Assembly (NCBI GenBank): GCA_964631325.1
Contig: CAZVWJ010000018.1
Location: 1 to 46,169, forward strand
Direction: 5' to 3'
Length of the DNA: 46,169 bases
From: CAZVWJ01 sp964631325
Lineage (GTDB): Bacteria; T1Sed10-126
The notes under the pieces were generated by a model. That model was not told the origin of the DNA and made no database searches. It saw nothing but the letters and a program-made list of their open reading frames with translations. Numbering within the stretch: the stretch's first letter is position 1; each line of letters opens with the position of its first letter. Positions 32,992 to 40,368 of this stretch are shown here, in pieces. The position numbers were made by a program, and so were the translations under genes.

Positions 32992-33404
32992 TATTCATCA
33001 TCCTCGAAGTAAAGCTCGGGCCACTCCTGCTGAAGAGCGTCCTTGTTGATTCGTCGACAATCAGCAAATTTGTTTAGCTTAATTTCCTTTTCTTCACTTG
33101 ATTCGGTATGAATCACGTTGTTCAGTTTGATCTTGTTGGCTTCAATTTGTTCTATCTTGCCGAGGTAAAATTCGCCGCCGTCCTTGAGTGAAATGAAATC
33201 TCCGGCCTCTAATTCCTCTCTTTCCACCTCTTCTTCAATTGCGTTGGAAACCAGCTCAACGAGCCCCGGGTAAAGGGGAATCTGCTGGTAGATTTTAAGC
33301 ACCTGCTCAATTATTTTTATCGCCGCGGCCGGGTTCTGCTCCTGTTCACAGATCTGTTCAATCTGCTCCAGCACAGCGGGAAAATCCGATTCCTTAAATG
33401 TCAT
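32991..33404 (-). CDS. Uncharacterised acidic protein
   Basis: A 137-residue acidic protein that I do not recognise. The N-terminal ~60 residues look alpha-helical (QIEQICEQEQNPAAAIKIIE), and the middle has a small beta-rich stretch (GDFISLKDGGEFYLGKIEQI) resembling an SH3-like or Sm-like barrel strand pattern, ending in an acidic tail. AGGAG lies 8 nt before the ATG at 33404. It is the first gene of the minus-strand operon and its last base is the first base of the Clp1-like gene, which suggests a functional partnership with that kinase. Confidence 0.7.
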   Translation of the reverse strand: MTFKESDFPAVLEQIEQICEQEQNPAAAIKIIEQVLKIYQQIPLYPGLVELVSNAIEEEVEREELEAGDFISLKDGGEFYLGKIEQIEANKIKLNNVIHTESSEEKEIKLNKFADCRRINKDALQQEWPELYFEDDE

Positions 33405-33491
33405 CTATAAACTCCTTTCGATTGTATTTTGTGATGTCCAAGCTTTAAATTACTCAAGTCACTGTCGTCCGGCACTTCACACCAAAACGAC

Positions 33492-33521
33492 CGTCATTGC
33501 CGGGCTTGACCCGGCAATCCA
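33492..33521. repeat. REP-like palindrome
   Basis: CGTCATTGCCGGG and CCCGGCAATCCA around a short loop, the same family as 17224 and 43563. Confidence 0.7.
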
Positions 33522-33730
33522 TTTCCCAAGATCTTATAGAATCTGCTTTGAGCTTCCTGAATTTCCCTGCCCGAGTTGCTAATTTCTTCTCTCCATTTTA
33601 TACTTCTCGTTTGTTATAATTAAATCTACAATGTTGACCTGAACGGAAAACATTACATCATATTCGCTCCCATTCGGCAAGTGATTTGCTTATTGTCAAT
33701 TGAGTCCTTTCTGCAAAAGTTGTCATCTTT

Positions 33731-34325
33731 TGACCTTGATTTTAAATTATTGATCTGCTTTTACTGTGCAAATCTGCGAGCTAAAACAGAACTTGATTTT
33801 TCACTGGTTAGATTAGTGCCGATTCGTGCAGATCCGTGGACCAGGCGACCTTGATCTTGATTTTAATCTGTGTAATCCCCATAATCTGTGGATCCAGAAC
33901 TTGTTTTTGACCTTGAGTTTTTTTAAAAATCCGCTTTTACTGCGCAAATCTGCGAGCTAAAANNNNNNNNNNNNNNNNNNNNNNNNNNNNNNNNNNNNNN
34001 NNNNNNNNNNNNNNNNNNNNNNNNNNNNNNNNNNNNNNNNNNNNNNNNNNNNNNNNNNNNNNTGACCTTGAGTTTTTTTAAAAATCCGCTTTTACTGCGC
34101 AAATCTGCGAGCTAAAACAGAACTTGATTTTTCACTGGTTAGATTAGTGCTGATTCGTGCAGATCCGTGGACCAGGCGACCTTGATCTTGATTTTAATCT
34201 GTATAATCCCCATAATCTGTGGATCCAGAACTTGCTTTTGACCTTGAGTTTTTTTAAAAATCCGCTTTTACTGCGCAAATCTGCGAGCTAAAATAGAACT
34301 TGATCTTGAACTTGATTTTACCCCA
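33731..34325. repeat. Tandem array with ~176-bp period
   Basis: The marker TGACCTTGA begins units at 33731, 33908, 34063 and 34239, giving periods of 177 and 176 nt on either side of the gap. Each unit carries the same word series: AATCCGC..GCGAGCTAAAA, GATTCGTGCAGATCCGTGGACC, then AATCTGTGTAATCCCC and ATAATCTGTGGATCCAG. The last unit is truncated where the SqdB-like gene begins. Single-base differences distinguish the units. The same words occur singly at 38.5-38.7 and 44.2-44.4 kb. Confidence 0.85.
33963..34062. other. Assembly gap (100 Ns)
   Basis: Exactly 100 N bases inside the 176-bp tandem array. The round number marks a placeholder of unknown true length, and the number of repeat units in the genome is therefore unknown. 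Confidence 0.98.
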
Positions 34326-34357
34326 TAATGCCATCACGAAAACAAAGGATGATAAAC

Positions 34358-35833
34358 ATGCACAACGGAGATTGTACCTGCTGGAATTGTCCGGCTCTTG
34401 ATCTGAGCGCCGAAGTTGATTTTCGCGCCTGCGGCCAGTCACTTGACGAGTTGCGGTCCGGGGGCGGTGAGGGCTCGGAGGTAATGGTCGAGTGCAAACG
34501 ACGTCCGGAACTTGGTTACTACAACCCGATGTCGGTGACGTTTGAAGAATGTCCGGAGTGGAAGGAAACCGAATACGGCTATCTGCTTGAAAATATGCGG
34601 GTGATGATCCTCGGCATAGACGGTTACCTGGGCTGGACTCTCGCTCTTCACCTGGGTAATCTCGGCTGTGAAATCAGTGGAGTGGATAATTATAATCGCC
34701 GGGACTGGGTCAAGAACCGGGGCGCCCATACCGTGGTCCCTATTTCCCGGATGACCGAGCGTCTGCGGGCGGCCCGGGAAGTGCTTGGGATTAATATAAA
34801 TTTTCGTGAGATGGATATAAACGACCAGGACCGCCTGGCTGAATTCATTGACGAAGTTAAACCGGAAGCGATTGTTCACTACGGGGAATGTCCCAGCGCT
34901 CCTTTCAGCATGATCGACGTCGACCACGCCAAAATGGTCCAGGAGAATAATGTCCTCGGGACCCTTGGTCTTCTTTTTGCCATGCGTGATAAGGTCCCGG
35001 AGACTTCAATGGTTAAGCTGGGCACAATGGGTGAATACGGCACTCCAATGACCGGCCGGCCTATCTTCGAGGGGATGTTTCCCGGCGACGCTGTCCTCCA
35101 GTGGGACGACCGGGAGTGGAGCCTCGGCGGCGAGTTGATTCCCCGTGATCCGGCCAGCTTCTATCACGGCTCCAAAGTCCAGGATACGTTTAACGTTTAC
35201 GAGGCCTGTAAATACTGGTGGCTCCGTTCCTATGACATAATGCAGGGGGTAATTTACGGCGTTCATACTGACCAGGTTGCCGCCGATTCCCGTCTGCGTA
35301 CCCGGTTGGACATCGACGAGTGGTTTGGTACCGTAATTAACCGTTTTGTTGCCCAGGCGGTCATCGGCATTCCCCTGACTGTTTATGGCAAAGGGGGCCA
35401 GACCCGCGGTTACATTGCTCTGCGGGACGCGATGGAGTGTATGACCCGGCTGATTGCTTCCCCGCCCGAACCCGGCCAGTATGGTGTTGTCAACCAGATT
35501 TCCAGCGTCCATTCGGTCGAGGAATTGGCCCGCACCGTGGCTAAGGTGGGCCGCGAAGAATTTGACCTGGACGTGGAAATCCAGCGCCTGGAAAACCCCC
35601 GGGTGGAAGCCGACCAGCACCCCTACGAAGCCCGCTATGAGAAATTGCCCGAGGAGTATGATTTTGAAACCAGCATCTCCCTGGAAGAGGAAATTTACGA
35701 GATGTTTAAATTACTCACCCGGCCGGAAGTAAAACAGCGCATTGCCGAGAAGAAACACCACATCATTCCCAAGACCTGGTGGTCGGGTGAAAAACGGGAA
35801 ACTCGTCAACTGGAACTGCTTGACGATGAGTGA
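34358..35833 (+). CDS. SqdB/Agl3-like UDP-sulfoquinovose synthase with Cys-rich N-terminal extension
   Basis: A 491-residue extended SDR. Residues ~81-490 match UDP-sulfoquinovose synthase, which converts UDP-glucose and sulfite to UDP-6-sulfoquinovose: RVMILGIDGYLGW (NAD loop), GTMGEYGTP, SFYHGSKVQD (Tyr-x3-Lys), GVIYGVHTDQ, TVYGKGGQTRGY and NPRVEADQHPYEARY. Residues 1-80 are an extra domain with six cysteines (6, 8, 11, 25, 46, 65), perhaps a metal site or sulfur-donor module. ATG at 34358 has AGGA 9 nt upstream; two earlier in-frame ATGs lack this. It overlaps a thioredoxin gene by 8 nt. No SqdX-like transferase is seen, so sulfolipid or a sulfosugar glycan are both open. Confidence 0.87.
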   Translation: MHNGDCTCWNCPALDLSAEVDFRACGQSLDELRSGGGEGSEVMVECKRRPELGYYNPMSVTFEECPEWKETEYGYLLENMRVMILGIDGYLGWTLALHLGNLGCEISGVDNYNRRDWVKNRGAHTVVPISRMTERLRAAREVLGININFREMDINDQDRLAEFIDEVKPEAIVHYGECPSAPFSMIDVDHAKMVQENNVLGTLGLLFAMRDKVPETSMVKLGTMGEYGTPMTGRPIFEGMFPGDAVLQWDDREWSLGGELIPRDPASFYHGSKVQDTFNVYEACKYWWLRSYDIMQGVIYGVHTDQVAADSRLRTRLDIDEWFGTVINRFVAQAVIGIPLTVYGKGGQTRGYIALRDAMECMTRLIASPPEPGQYGVVNQISSVHSVEELARTVAKVGREEFDLDVEIQRLENPRVEADQHPYEARYEKLPEEYDFETSISLEEEIYEMFKLLTRPEVKQRIAEKKHHIIPKTWWSGEKRETRQLELLDDE

Positions 35834-36149
35834 AGAGGCGGTAGTTGAACTCGACGATTCCAGTTTTGACTCGCAGGTGCAGGCAGCTCAACGGCCGGTT
35901 GTTGTCGAGTTCTGGGCTTCCTGGTGTCCCCCCTGTAAAATGATGGAATCGATGTATGAGGAACTGGCCGCAGAACTCTCCGACCGGGCTCTCTTTGCCC
36001 GGTTAAACGCCGATCTCAATCCCGAGACCGCCGACCGCTTCAACGTCAACGGTCTCCCCGCTTTCGTCCTCCTTGAGGACGGCGAAGAACAGGAACGTCT
36101 GATTGGCGCCCAGACCCCCAACCAACTCCGCGAACTGGTTGAAGAGTAA
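35826..36149 (+). CDS. Thioredoxin
   Basis: A 107-residue thioredoxin with FWASWCPPCKMM (active-site WCPPC, with Pro-Pro rather than the usual Gly-Pro), the central Asp/Asn stretch RLNADLNPE, and the cis-proline segment VNGLPAFVLLEDGEE. It reduces disulfides in the cytoplasm. The ATG at 35826 overlaps the stop of the SqdB-like gene by 8 nt, so the pair is coupled; reduction of the cysteines in the SqdB extension or sulfite-related chemistry is a reasonable guess. Confidence 0.92.
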   Translation: MSEEAVVELDDSSFDSQVQAAQRPVVVEFWASWCPPCKMMESMYEELAAELSDRALFARLNADLNPETADRFNVNGLPAFVLLEDGEEQERLIGAQTPNQLRELVEE

Positions 36150-36177
36150 AAATTATGATTAAAAGGTGTTTGCTCAA

Positions 36178-37428
36178 ATGACTAAAAAAATACTAATCGG
36201 TCTCGATGGCATGCCCTACCGCTTAATCAAAGATTTCGCCGAGCGGGGGATTATGCCCAATTTTCAGAATTTAATCGATTCTGGCACTTTTACTGAAATG
36301 CGCTCCACCCTACCCGAGGTTTCCTCGGTTGCCTGGAGTTCAGCAATTACCGGCCTGAATCCCGGGCAACACGGTGTTTATGGTTTCACCGACATTGCTC
36401 CCAACAGTTACCGCCAGACCTATAATCTTTATCCCGCTCTGCAGGCGTCCCCTTTCTGGGAACAACAGGCCGAAAATAAGCACGTTATTATTAACGTCCC
36501 TTCCACTTATCCGCCCCGGGAGATGAACGGCGTTCATATTTCCGGTTTTGTCTCCCCCAAGCTGGAGAAGGCTGTTTATCCCGACTCCCTGTTGAAAAAG
36601 CTAAAAGATATTGATTATAGCGTTGACGTTGACGCCGGCCTCGCCCACAAGTCCCTGCCTCTTTTCCTCGAGGAGCTCGATAAGGTCCTCAGCGCTCGAA
36701 TCAAGGCAATTGATCTGCTCTGGGACTACTGCGACTGGCAGACGTTTATGCCTGTCTTTACCGGGACTGACCGGCTCGGTCATTTCCTCTGGGACGCCTT
36801 TGAAGATCCTGACCACGAGTATCGCTCGGAGTTTGAGAATCATTTTGCCCGGATTGACGAATTTGTTGGTGACTTGCTGGCGCGCAAGGCTAACGGAACG
36901 GAGACGTATCTTTTCGCGGACCACGGATTTGAACGCCGCCGCACGGAAGTCTATCTCAACCGCCTGCTCGAGGAAGCGGGCTACCTCAACTGGGAGTCTT
37001 CGCCCCCCGACTCAATTCACGAGCTTGCTTCCGACAGTCGTGCTTTCTGCATGGACCCCGGGCGAATCTATCTCAACGACGACCGTTTTCCCGACCCGGC
37101 GGTAGACGAAGCCAATCGCCGTTCTGTTTTGGCTCAGTTAAAACAGTTGTTCACGGAACTGGAATATGAGGAAGAAAGTGTAATTAAGGAAGTCTACGAG
37201 CGCGATGAAATTTACGAAGGCGAGTATTTTCACCGTGCCCCCGACCTCGTTCTTCTTTGTGAGTCCGGTTTTTCCCTCCGCGGCACGGTCGAAAAACAAC
37301 AGGTTTTCGGCCAGGAATTGTTTACCGGCCAGCACACCTACGCCGACGCCTTTTTTCTCTCCGAACGCCCGACTGACCTCCCCGACCAGTTTTCCGTCCA
37401 GGACATCCTCTCTGTCGTTGGTTATTAA
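36178..37428 (+). CDS. Type I phosphodiesterase / nucleotide pyrophosphatase (alkaline phosphatase superfamily)
   Basis: A 416-residue hydrolase. Metal and nucleophile motifs: LIGLDGMPY (Asp10), LPEVSSVAWSSAITGLNPGQHG (Ser nucleophile near 49-50), the FTGTDRLGHFLW Asp and His, LFADHGF (Asp, His) and GQHTYADAF (His). No signal peptide is visible, so it acts in the cytoplasm. Such enzymes cleave phosphodiesters or pyrophosphates in nucleotide sugars or lipids. It follows the thioredoxin gene by 28 nt. The ATG at 36178 has AGGTG 8 nt upstream; the earlier in-frame GTG is part of that ribosome site. A role in processing a nucleotide-linked sulfosugar or phosphodiester is inferred. Confidence 0.83.
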   Translation: MTKKILIGLDGMPYRLIKDFAERGIMPNFQNLIDSGTFTEMRSTLPEVSSVAWSSAITGLNPGQHGVYGFTDIAPNSYRQTYNLYPALQASPFWEQQAENKHVIINVPSTYPPREMNGVHISGFVSPKLEKAVYPDSLLKKLKDIDYSVDVDAGLAHKSLPLFLEELDKVLSARIKAIDLLWDYCDWQTFMPVFTGTDRLGHFLWDAFEDPDHEYRSEFENHFARIDEFVGDLLARKANGTETYLFADHGFERRRTEVYLNRLLEEAGYLNWESSPPDSIHELASDSRAFCMDPGRIYLNDDRFPDPAVDEANRRSVLAQLKQLFTELEYEEESVIKEVYERDEIYEGEYFHRAPDLVLLCESGFSLRGTVEKQQVFGQELFTGQHTYADAFFLSERPTDLPDQFSVQDILSVVGY

Positions 37429-37953
37429 TTTTTCTGCGACGTAAATGTATCCCGACCACTAAATCGGCATTTTACGTAAAATTCAATCATAAATTTACGT
37501 TAATTAAAAAATGTTTTGTCCACAGATTGCATGAATCGCTCCATTTAGGTTCGGATTGATTTATTTCCCCGCTCTTCGCCTTATTCGGTATCGCTTTTGC
37601 GCCCTCTCACCAGCTCGCTGTTTAACGGTTTTCACCCCATGCTCTCCACGCCCCGCTCCCTACACCCTACGCCCCTCTCCATGCGCCTTGCCCCCCGCTC
37701 CTTACGCCCCACGCTCAACGCCTCTTCGCCTCTTCGCCCTGTTGTCTCTCCGCTGTCCTTTGCGACTTTGCGCCTTTGCGTTATCTTCGCTGTTCCGTGT
37801 TACGGGTTTAAGAACTTCCGCCTCTTCGAGTCTCTCCCCGCCACTTCGCCTGTTCGCCTCTTCGATATTTACGATTTCCTCCGTTTATTGAAATCTTGAT
37901 TTATATATAATTATGTAGTACCTTTTCTATAGATTCTTAATAAGGTGATTCTA
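37429..37953. repeat. Intergenic region: hairpins, MITE remnant and word tract
   Basis: After the phosphodiesterase stop comes a foldback (37439-37477, ACGTAAATG with CATTTTACGT, inner CCGA/TCGG) whose outer arm can pair alternatively with a second ACGTAAA copy near 37491-37500. This could act as a terminator, although the T-run is weak. A single MITE-end-like sequence lies at 37538-37550. From about 37570 to 37890 word repeats (CTCTTCGCC, CTTTGCGCCTTTGCGTTATC, TTACGGGTTTAAGAACTTCC) fill the space up to the toxin-antitoxin genes. Confidence 0.65.
37538..37550. mobile_element. Solo MITE terminal repeat
   Basis: CGCTCCATTTAGG matches the right terminus of MITE copy 1 (CGCTCAATTTAGG) with one mismatch and is preceded by GAAT as in both copies. 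No left end is found nearby, so it looks like a remnant. Confidence 0.45.
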
Positions 37954-38181
37954 ATGGGGACCACTGTTTATTTGAAAGATGAAGATAAAAAGTTAATTGA
38001 GGAATTGCTTGACGATTACAACAGCAAAAGTGAAGTCGTCCGAATAGCACTTCACCAGTTAAAGAAGCAAAAGAGGTGGGACCAACTGCGAGAAAAATAT
38101 AGCCGGGAAGAGGAACTTACGGAGGAAGAAGAGGAACTCCAGCGTCAGGCGGCCGCTGAATTGGGTGATTACCCCTGGTAA
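37954..38181 (+). CDS. Ribbon-helix-helix-type antitoxin
   Basis: A 75-residue protein with the short N-terminal strand VYLKDEDKKLIEEL and the helix SKSEVVRIALHQLKKQ typical of RHH antitoxins and regulators, followed by an acidic C-terminal tail (EELTEEEEELQ) that would bind the toxin. AAGGTG lies 7 nt before the ATG at 37954. It overlaps the following MazF-family gene by 7 nt. RHH antitoxins usually repress their own operon; no operator was pinned down. Confidence 0.8.
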   Translation: MGTTVYLKDEDKKLIEELLDDYNSKSEVVRIALHQLKKQKRWDQLREKYSREEELTEEEEELQRQAAAELGDYPW

Positions 38182-38513
38182 AACGAGGTGAAATCTGGAA
38201 GACCCGGTTTCCGGATGGAAAACTTCGTCCCGGCGTGATCGTTTCTCACGAGGCCCGAAATATTCACGGGGAAAATGTAATCCTGGCCGGTTGTACTTCC
38301 CGCCGGACGGGAACGATTTATCCAACTGAGCTTTTACTTGAAGGTCACAACTTACCCGTTCCAACCAAGGTCCAAGCTGATTATCTGTTCACCGTAAAAA
38401 AGCAAAAATTACAGGAAAAACTGAGTGAATTATTCGATCTGGAAAAAGAAAAATTAAATGAAGCCCTCGCTACCGCCCTCCAGTTACCTACAAATTATCA
38501 TCCCCGGGCTTGA
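38175..38513 (+). CDS. MazF/PemK-family toxin, apparent CTG start
   Basis: A 112-residue endoribonuclease toxin of the MazF/PemK fold. The start reads VKRGEIWKTRFPDGKLRPGVIVSHE, matching the family's GEIW and RPxVI motifs, so the reading frame must begin before the first GTG at 38235. The only suitable codon is CTG at 38175, inside the overlap CTGGTAA with the antitoxin stop, with GGGTGA 6 nt upstream. SH.AR, GCTSR and the C-terminal helix are present. The toxin cuts mRNA; the RHH protein upstream is its antitoxin. Confidence 0.8.
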   Translation: MVKRGEIWKTRFPDGKLRPGVIVSHEARNIHGENVILAGCTSRRTGTIYPTELLLEGHNLPVPTKVQADYLFTVKKQKLQEKLSELFDLEKEKLNEALATALQLPTNYHPRA

Positions 38514-39010
38514 ACAATATTTGTGCCGATCCGTGCAGATCCGTGGACCAGCCGACCTTGAACTTGAATTTGAAGTCCCAATCCGTATAATCCCCCTAAT
38601 CTGTGGATCTATGAAGTTGAATTTAAGGTTTTAATCTGTGTAATCCCCCTAATCTGTGGAGCCGGAACTTGCTTTTGACCTTGTTCTGCCTTTGGTCTTG
38701 AATTTCACTCAATTCCTCAATCTCTCAATCCCTCAATCACTCAGTCCCTTTCTCACGCTTTCCTTTGCGCCTCCGCGCCTTTGCGTTACCTTCCGTGTTA
38801 CAGGTTTAAGAACTCCCGCCTCTTCGCCTCTGCGCCTCTTCGTTCCTCTCTGCCTTATCCCCGGGTTTTGCCTTTGATTTATAACACGAAACTAGGACCC
38901 CGGAACACGAAACAGGATTCACGGAACAGGGGCCATCCCCCAATTATGAAAAAATTGACATTGTGTGCTACACTTAAATAAACCATCAATCAAAAATAAC
39001 GGTGAGTCCA
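38514..39010. repeat. Intergenic word-repeat tract
   Basis: No gene. First come words shared with the 33.7-34.3 kb array (GTGCCGATCCGTGCAGATCCGTGGACC, AATCTGTGTAATCCCC), then CTCAATC, CCTCAATC, ..CGCCTTTGCGTTAC.., GGTTTAAGAACTCCCGCC and finally ACACGAAACTAGG.. ACACGAAACAGG. An AT-rich stretch at 38945-38985 with TTGACA (38955-38960) probably carries the promoter for the next pair. Confidence 0.7.
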
Positions 39011-39358
39011 ATGACTCTTGTTCAGGAAACTCTCAAGAGGAATAAAAAAGATAGAGTCCGCCGGAACCGGCAAATTACTGCGGACCTTATTGAAACTCTT
39101 CGTTCCCGGTGTCGAAAAATGCAGGCTGAGAATAAAATCACCACTGCAATTCTTCACGGGAGCGTCCTGGAACCAGAACTTTTTTGTTCTAATTCGGACA
39201 TTGATCTCGTTCTCGGCGGAGTTAATCCGGCTGATTCCTGGAAAGTAACCGCTGAAATTGGCCGTGATTTAGATCACCCTCTTGATGCCCAGTTTCTGGG
39301 GGACCTCCCGGAAAAGCGAGTCCAAAGAATTATTCGCAAGGGAAGGCGTCTGGTATGA
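39011..39358 (+). CDS. mntA: MNT-type nucleotidyltransferase antitoxin
   Basis: A 115-residue minimal nucleotidyltransferase. The fold is shown by AILHGSVLEPELFCSNSDIDLVLGG: Gly50-Ser51 and the metal aspartates Asp63 and Asp65. In MntA/HepT systems the antitoxin AMPylates the toxin. GGTGA lies about 6 nt before the ATG at 39011; the in-frame GTG at 39002 is part of this site. It overlaps the HepT-like gene by 4 nt (ATGA). An N-terminal basic extension of ~35 residues precedes the core. Confidence 0.83.
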   Translation: MTLVQETLKRNKKDRVRRNRQITADLIETLRSRCRKMQAENKITTAILHGSVLEPELFCSNSDIDLVLGGVNPADSWKVTAEIGRDLDHPLDAQFLGDLPEKRVQRIIRKGRRLV

Positions 39359-39831
39359 CAACAGAAGGATTGCGCGCCGAATTAAAGTCTGAACTTGAAG
39401 AGCTTGAGAATCTGTATCGAGATTTTGCAGAATATACAGACCATAATTCTCCCCCGTATGAATGGGACCAGCTCCGGGTGTTTGCCGGACTTCTCCATGA
39501 TTTTTATAATGGCGTTGAAAATATTTTTGAAAGAGTTGTCCGCCGGATAGATCGCTATCCTGAAATTCTGGAAGGCGAAGAATCTCATCAGGCATTGCTT
39601 AAATACGTCTCCCAACCCGTGGATAATACCCGTCCCCCGTTAATTTCAAATGATCTCCGGCAGGAATTAGAGGAATACCTGGGTTTCCGGCACGTAGTCC
39701 GGCATGCTTACGGGCACCGTTTCCGCTGGGACAGAATGAAGTCTCTCGTTGAAAATTTCCCCGCTGTTTATTCAAATTTCTCCGAGGAAATCGAAAGTTT
39801 CATAGAATCGGAACTCCCCCTGGATAACTAA
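39355..39831 (+). CDS. hepT: HepT-like toxin
   Basis: A 158-residue, mostly helical protein of the HEPN/HepT type. The RNase motif is RX4H: Arg112 to His117 in FRHVVRHAYGHRF, followed by Ala-Tyr119, the tyrosine that MntA-type partners modify with AMP. The four-helix HEPN core spans about residues 1-150. It is coupled to the MNT gene upstream. Predicted tRNA or mRNA cleaving toxin. Confidence 0.83.
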   Translation: MTTEGLRAELKSELEELENLYRDFAEYTDHNSPPYEWDQLRVFAGLLHDFYNGVENIFERVVRRIDRYPEILEGEESHQALLKYVSQPVDNTRPPLISNDLRQELEEYLGFRHVVRHAYGHRFRWDRMKSLVENFPAVYSNFSEEIESFIESELPLDN

Positions 39832-40368
39832 CCCCCGAATCAAATTTGTAACCCCTCAATTCCGCCCCCACTTAATATAGCTCGCAGATAAATAGAGATA
39901 TGCGCAGTTTTCTAAATATTCTTTATCAGCGTTCATCCGCGTAAATCCGCAAGCTAATTAAGGTGTTCCGCTGTTCCAGGTTTAAGAACTTCCGCCTCTT
40001 CGCCTCTTCGCGTCTCCCTCCGCCTGTTCGCTTCTTCGCCCTGTTGTGCCTCTTCGCCCCTTCGATTACTTCCCCGCCTCTCCGGTGTTCTTTGCGCCTC
40101 TGCGCCTTTGCGTTATTTACGCTGTTCTGGGTTTAAGAACTTCCGCCTCTTCGCATCCACGCCTCTTCGCCTGTTCGCATCTTCGAGTTTCTCCCGCCTC
40201 TTCGAGTTGTTCTTCGCTCTTACGGAGTTTCGCACCTTCGCCTCTTCGCCTGTTCGCCTCTTCGATCTCCTCTGCGCCTTTGCGTTATCCCCCGGTTTCC
40301 CGGGTTTGCTTCATCACGCCATCACCTAATCACGGCATCACGATTTACGCTGTTCCCTAGTCCCTTAG
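39832..40368. repeat. Intergenic word-repeat tract running into the radical SAM stop codon
   Basis: No gene. Ordered words: TTTATCAGCG..CATCCGCG, GTTTAAGAACTTCCGCCTCTTCG, TTTGCGCCTCTGCGCCTTTGCG, CTCTTCGAGTTGTTC, CATCACG..ATCACCTAATCACGG, then CCCTTAGTCACCTCGTCCC. The last word (TAGTCACCTCGTCCCGA, 40366-40382) extends into the radical SAM gene and contains its stop and last codons. The same 17-mer occurs in noncoding DNA at 45510-45526. Confidence 0.75.

Larger units (their letters stand above)
33405..34357. repeat. Long intergenic region: REP palindrome, 176-bp tandem array, assembly gap
   Basis: Divergent promoter region for the minus operon and the SqdB-like gene, but no clear promoter hexamers. 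It holds one REP-like palindrome (33492-33521), about 200 nt of AT-rich unique sequence, and from 33731 a tandem repeat of ~176 bp interrupted by Ns. No gene was found. Confidence 0.75.

Noticed and set aside
33731..34325. CRISPR array
   Set aside because: The repeat unit is ~176 bp with no short repeat/spacer alternation and there are no cas genes in the window.
37556..37899. Plus-strand genes of ~100 codons in the word tract
   Set aside because: The proteins are repetitive Pro/Leu/Arg/Ser strings produced by the word repeats in two frames at once; the same holds at 12678, 23947, 40046 and 45247.
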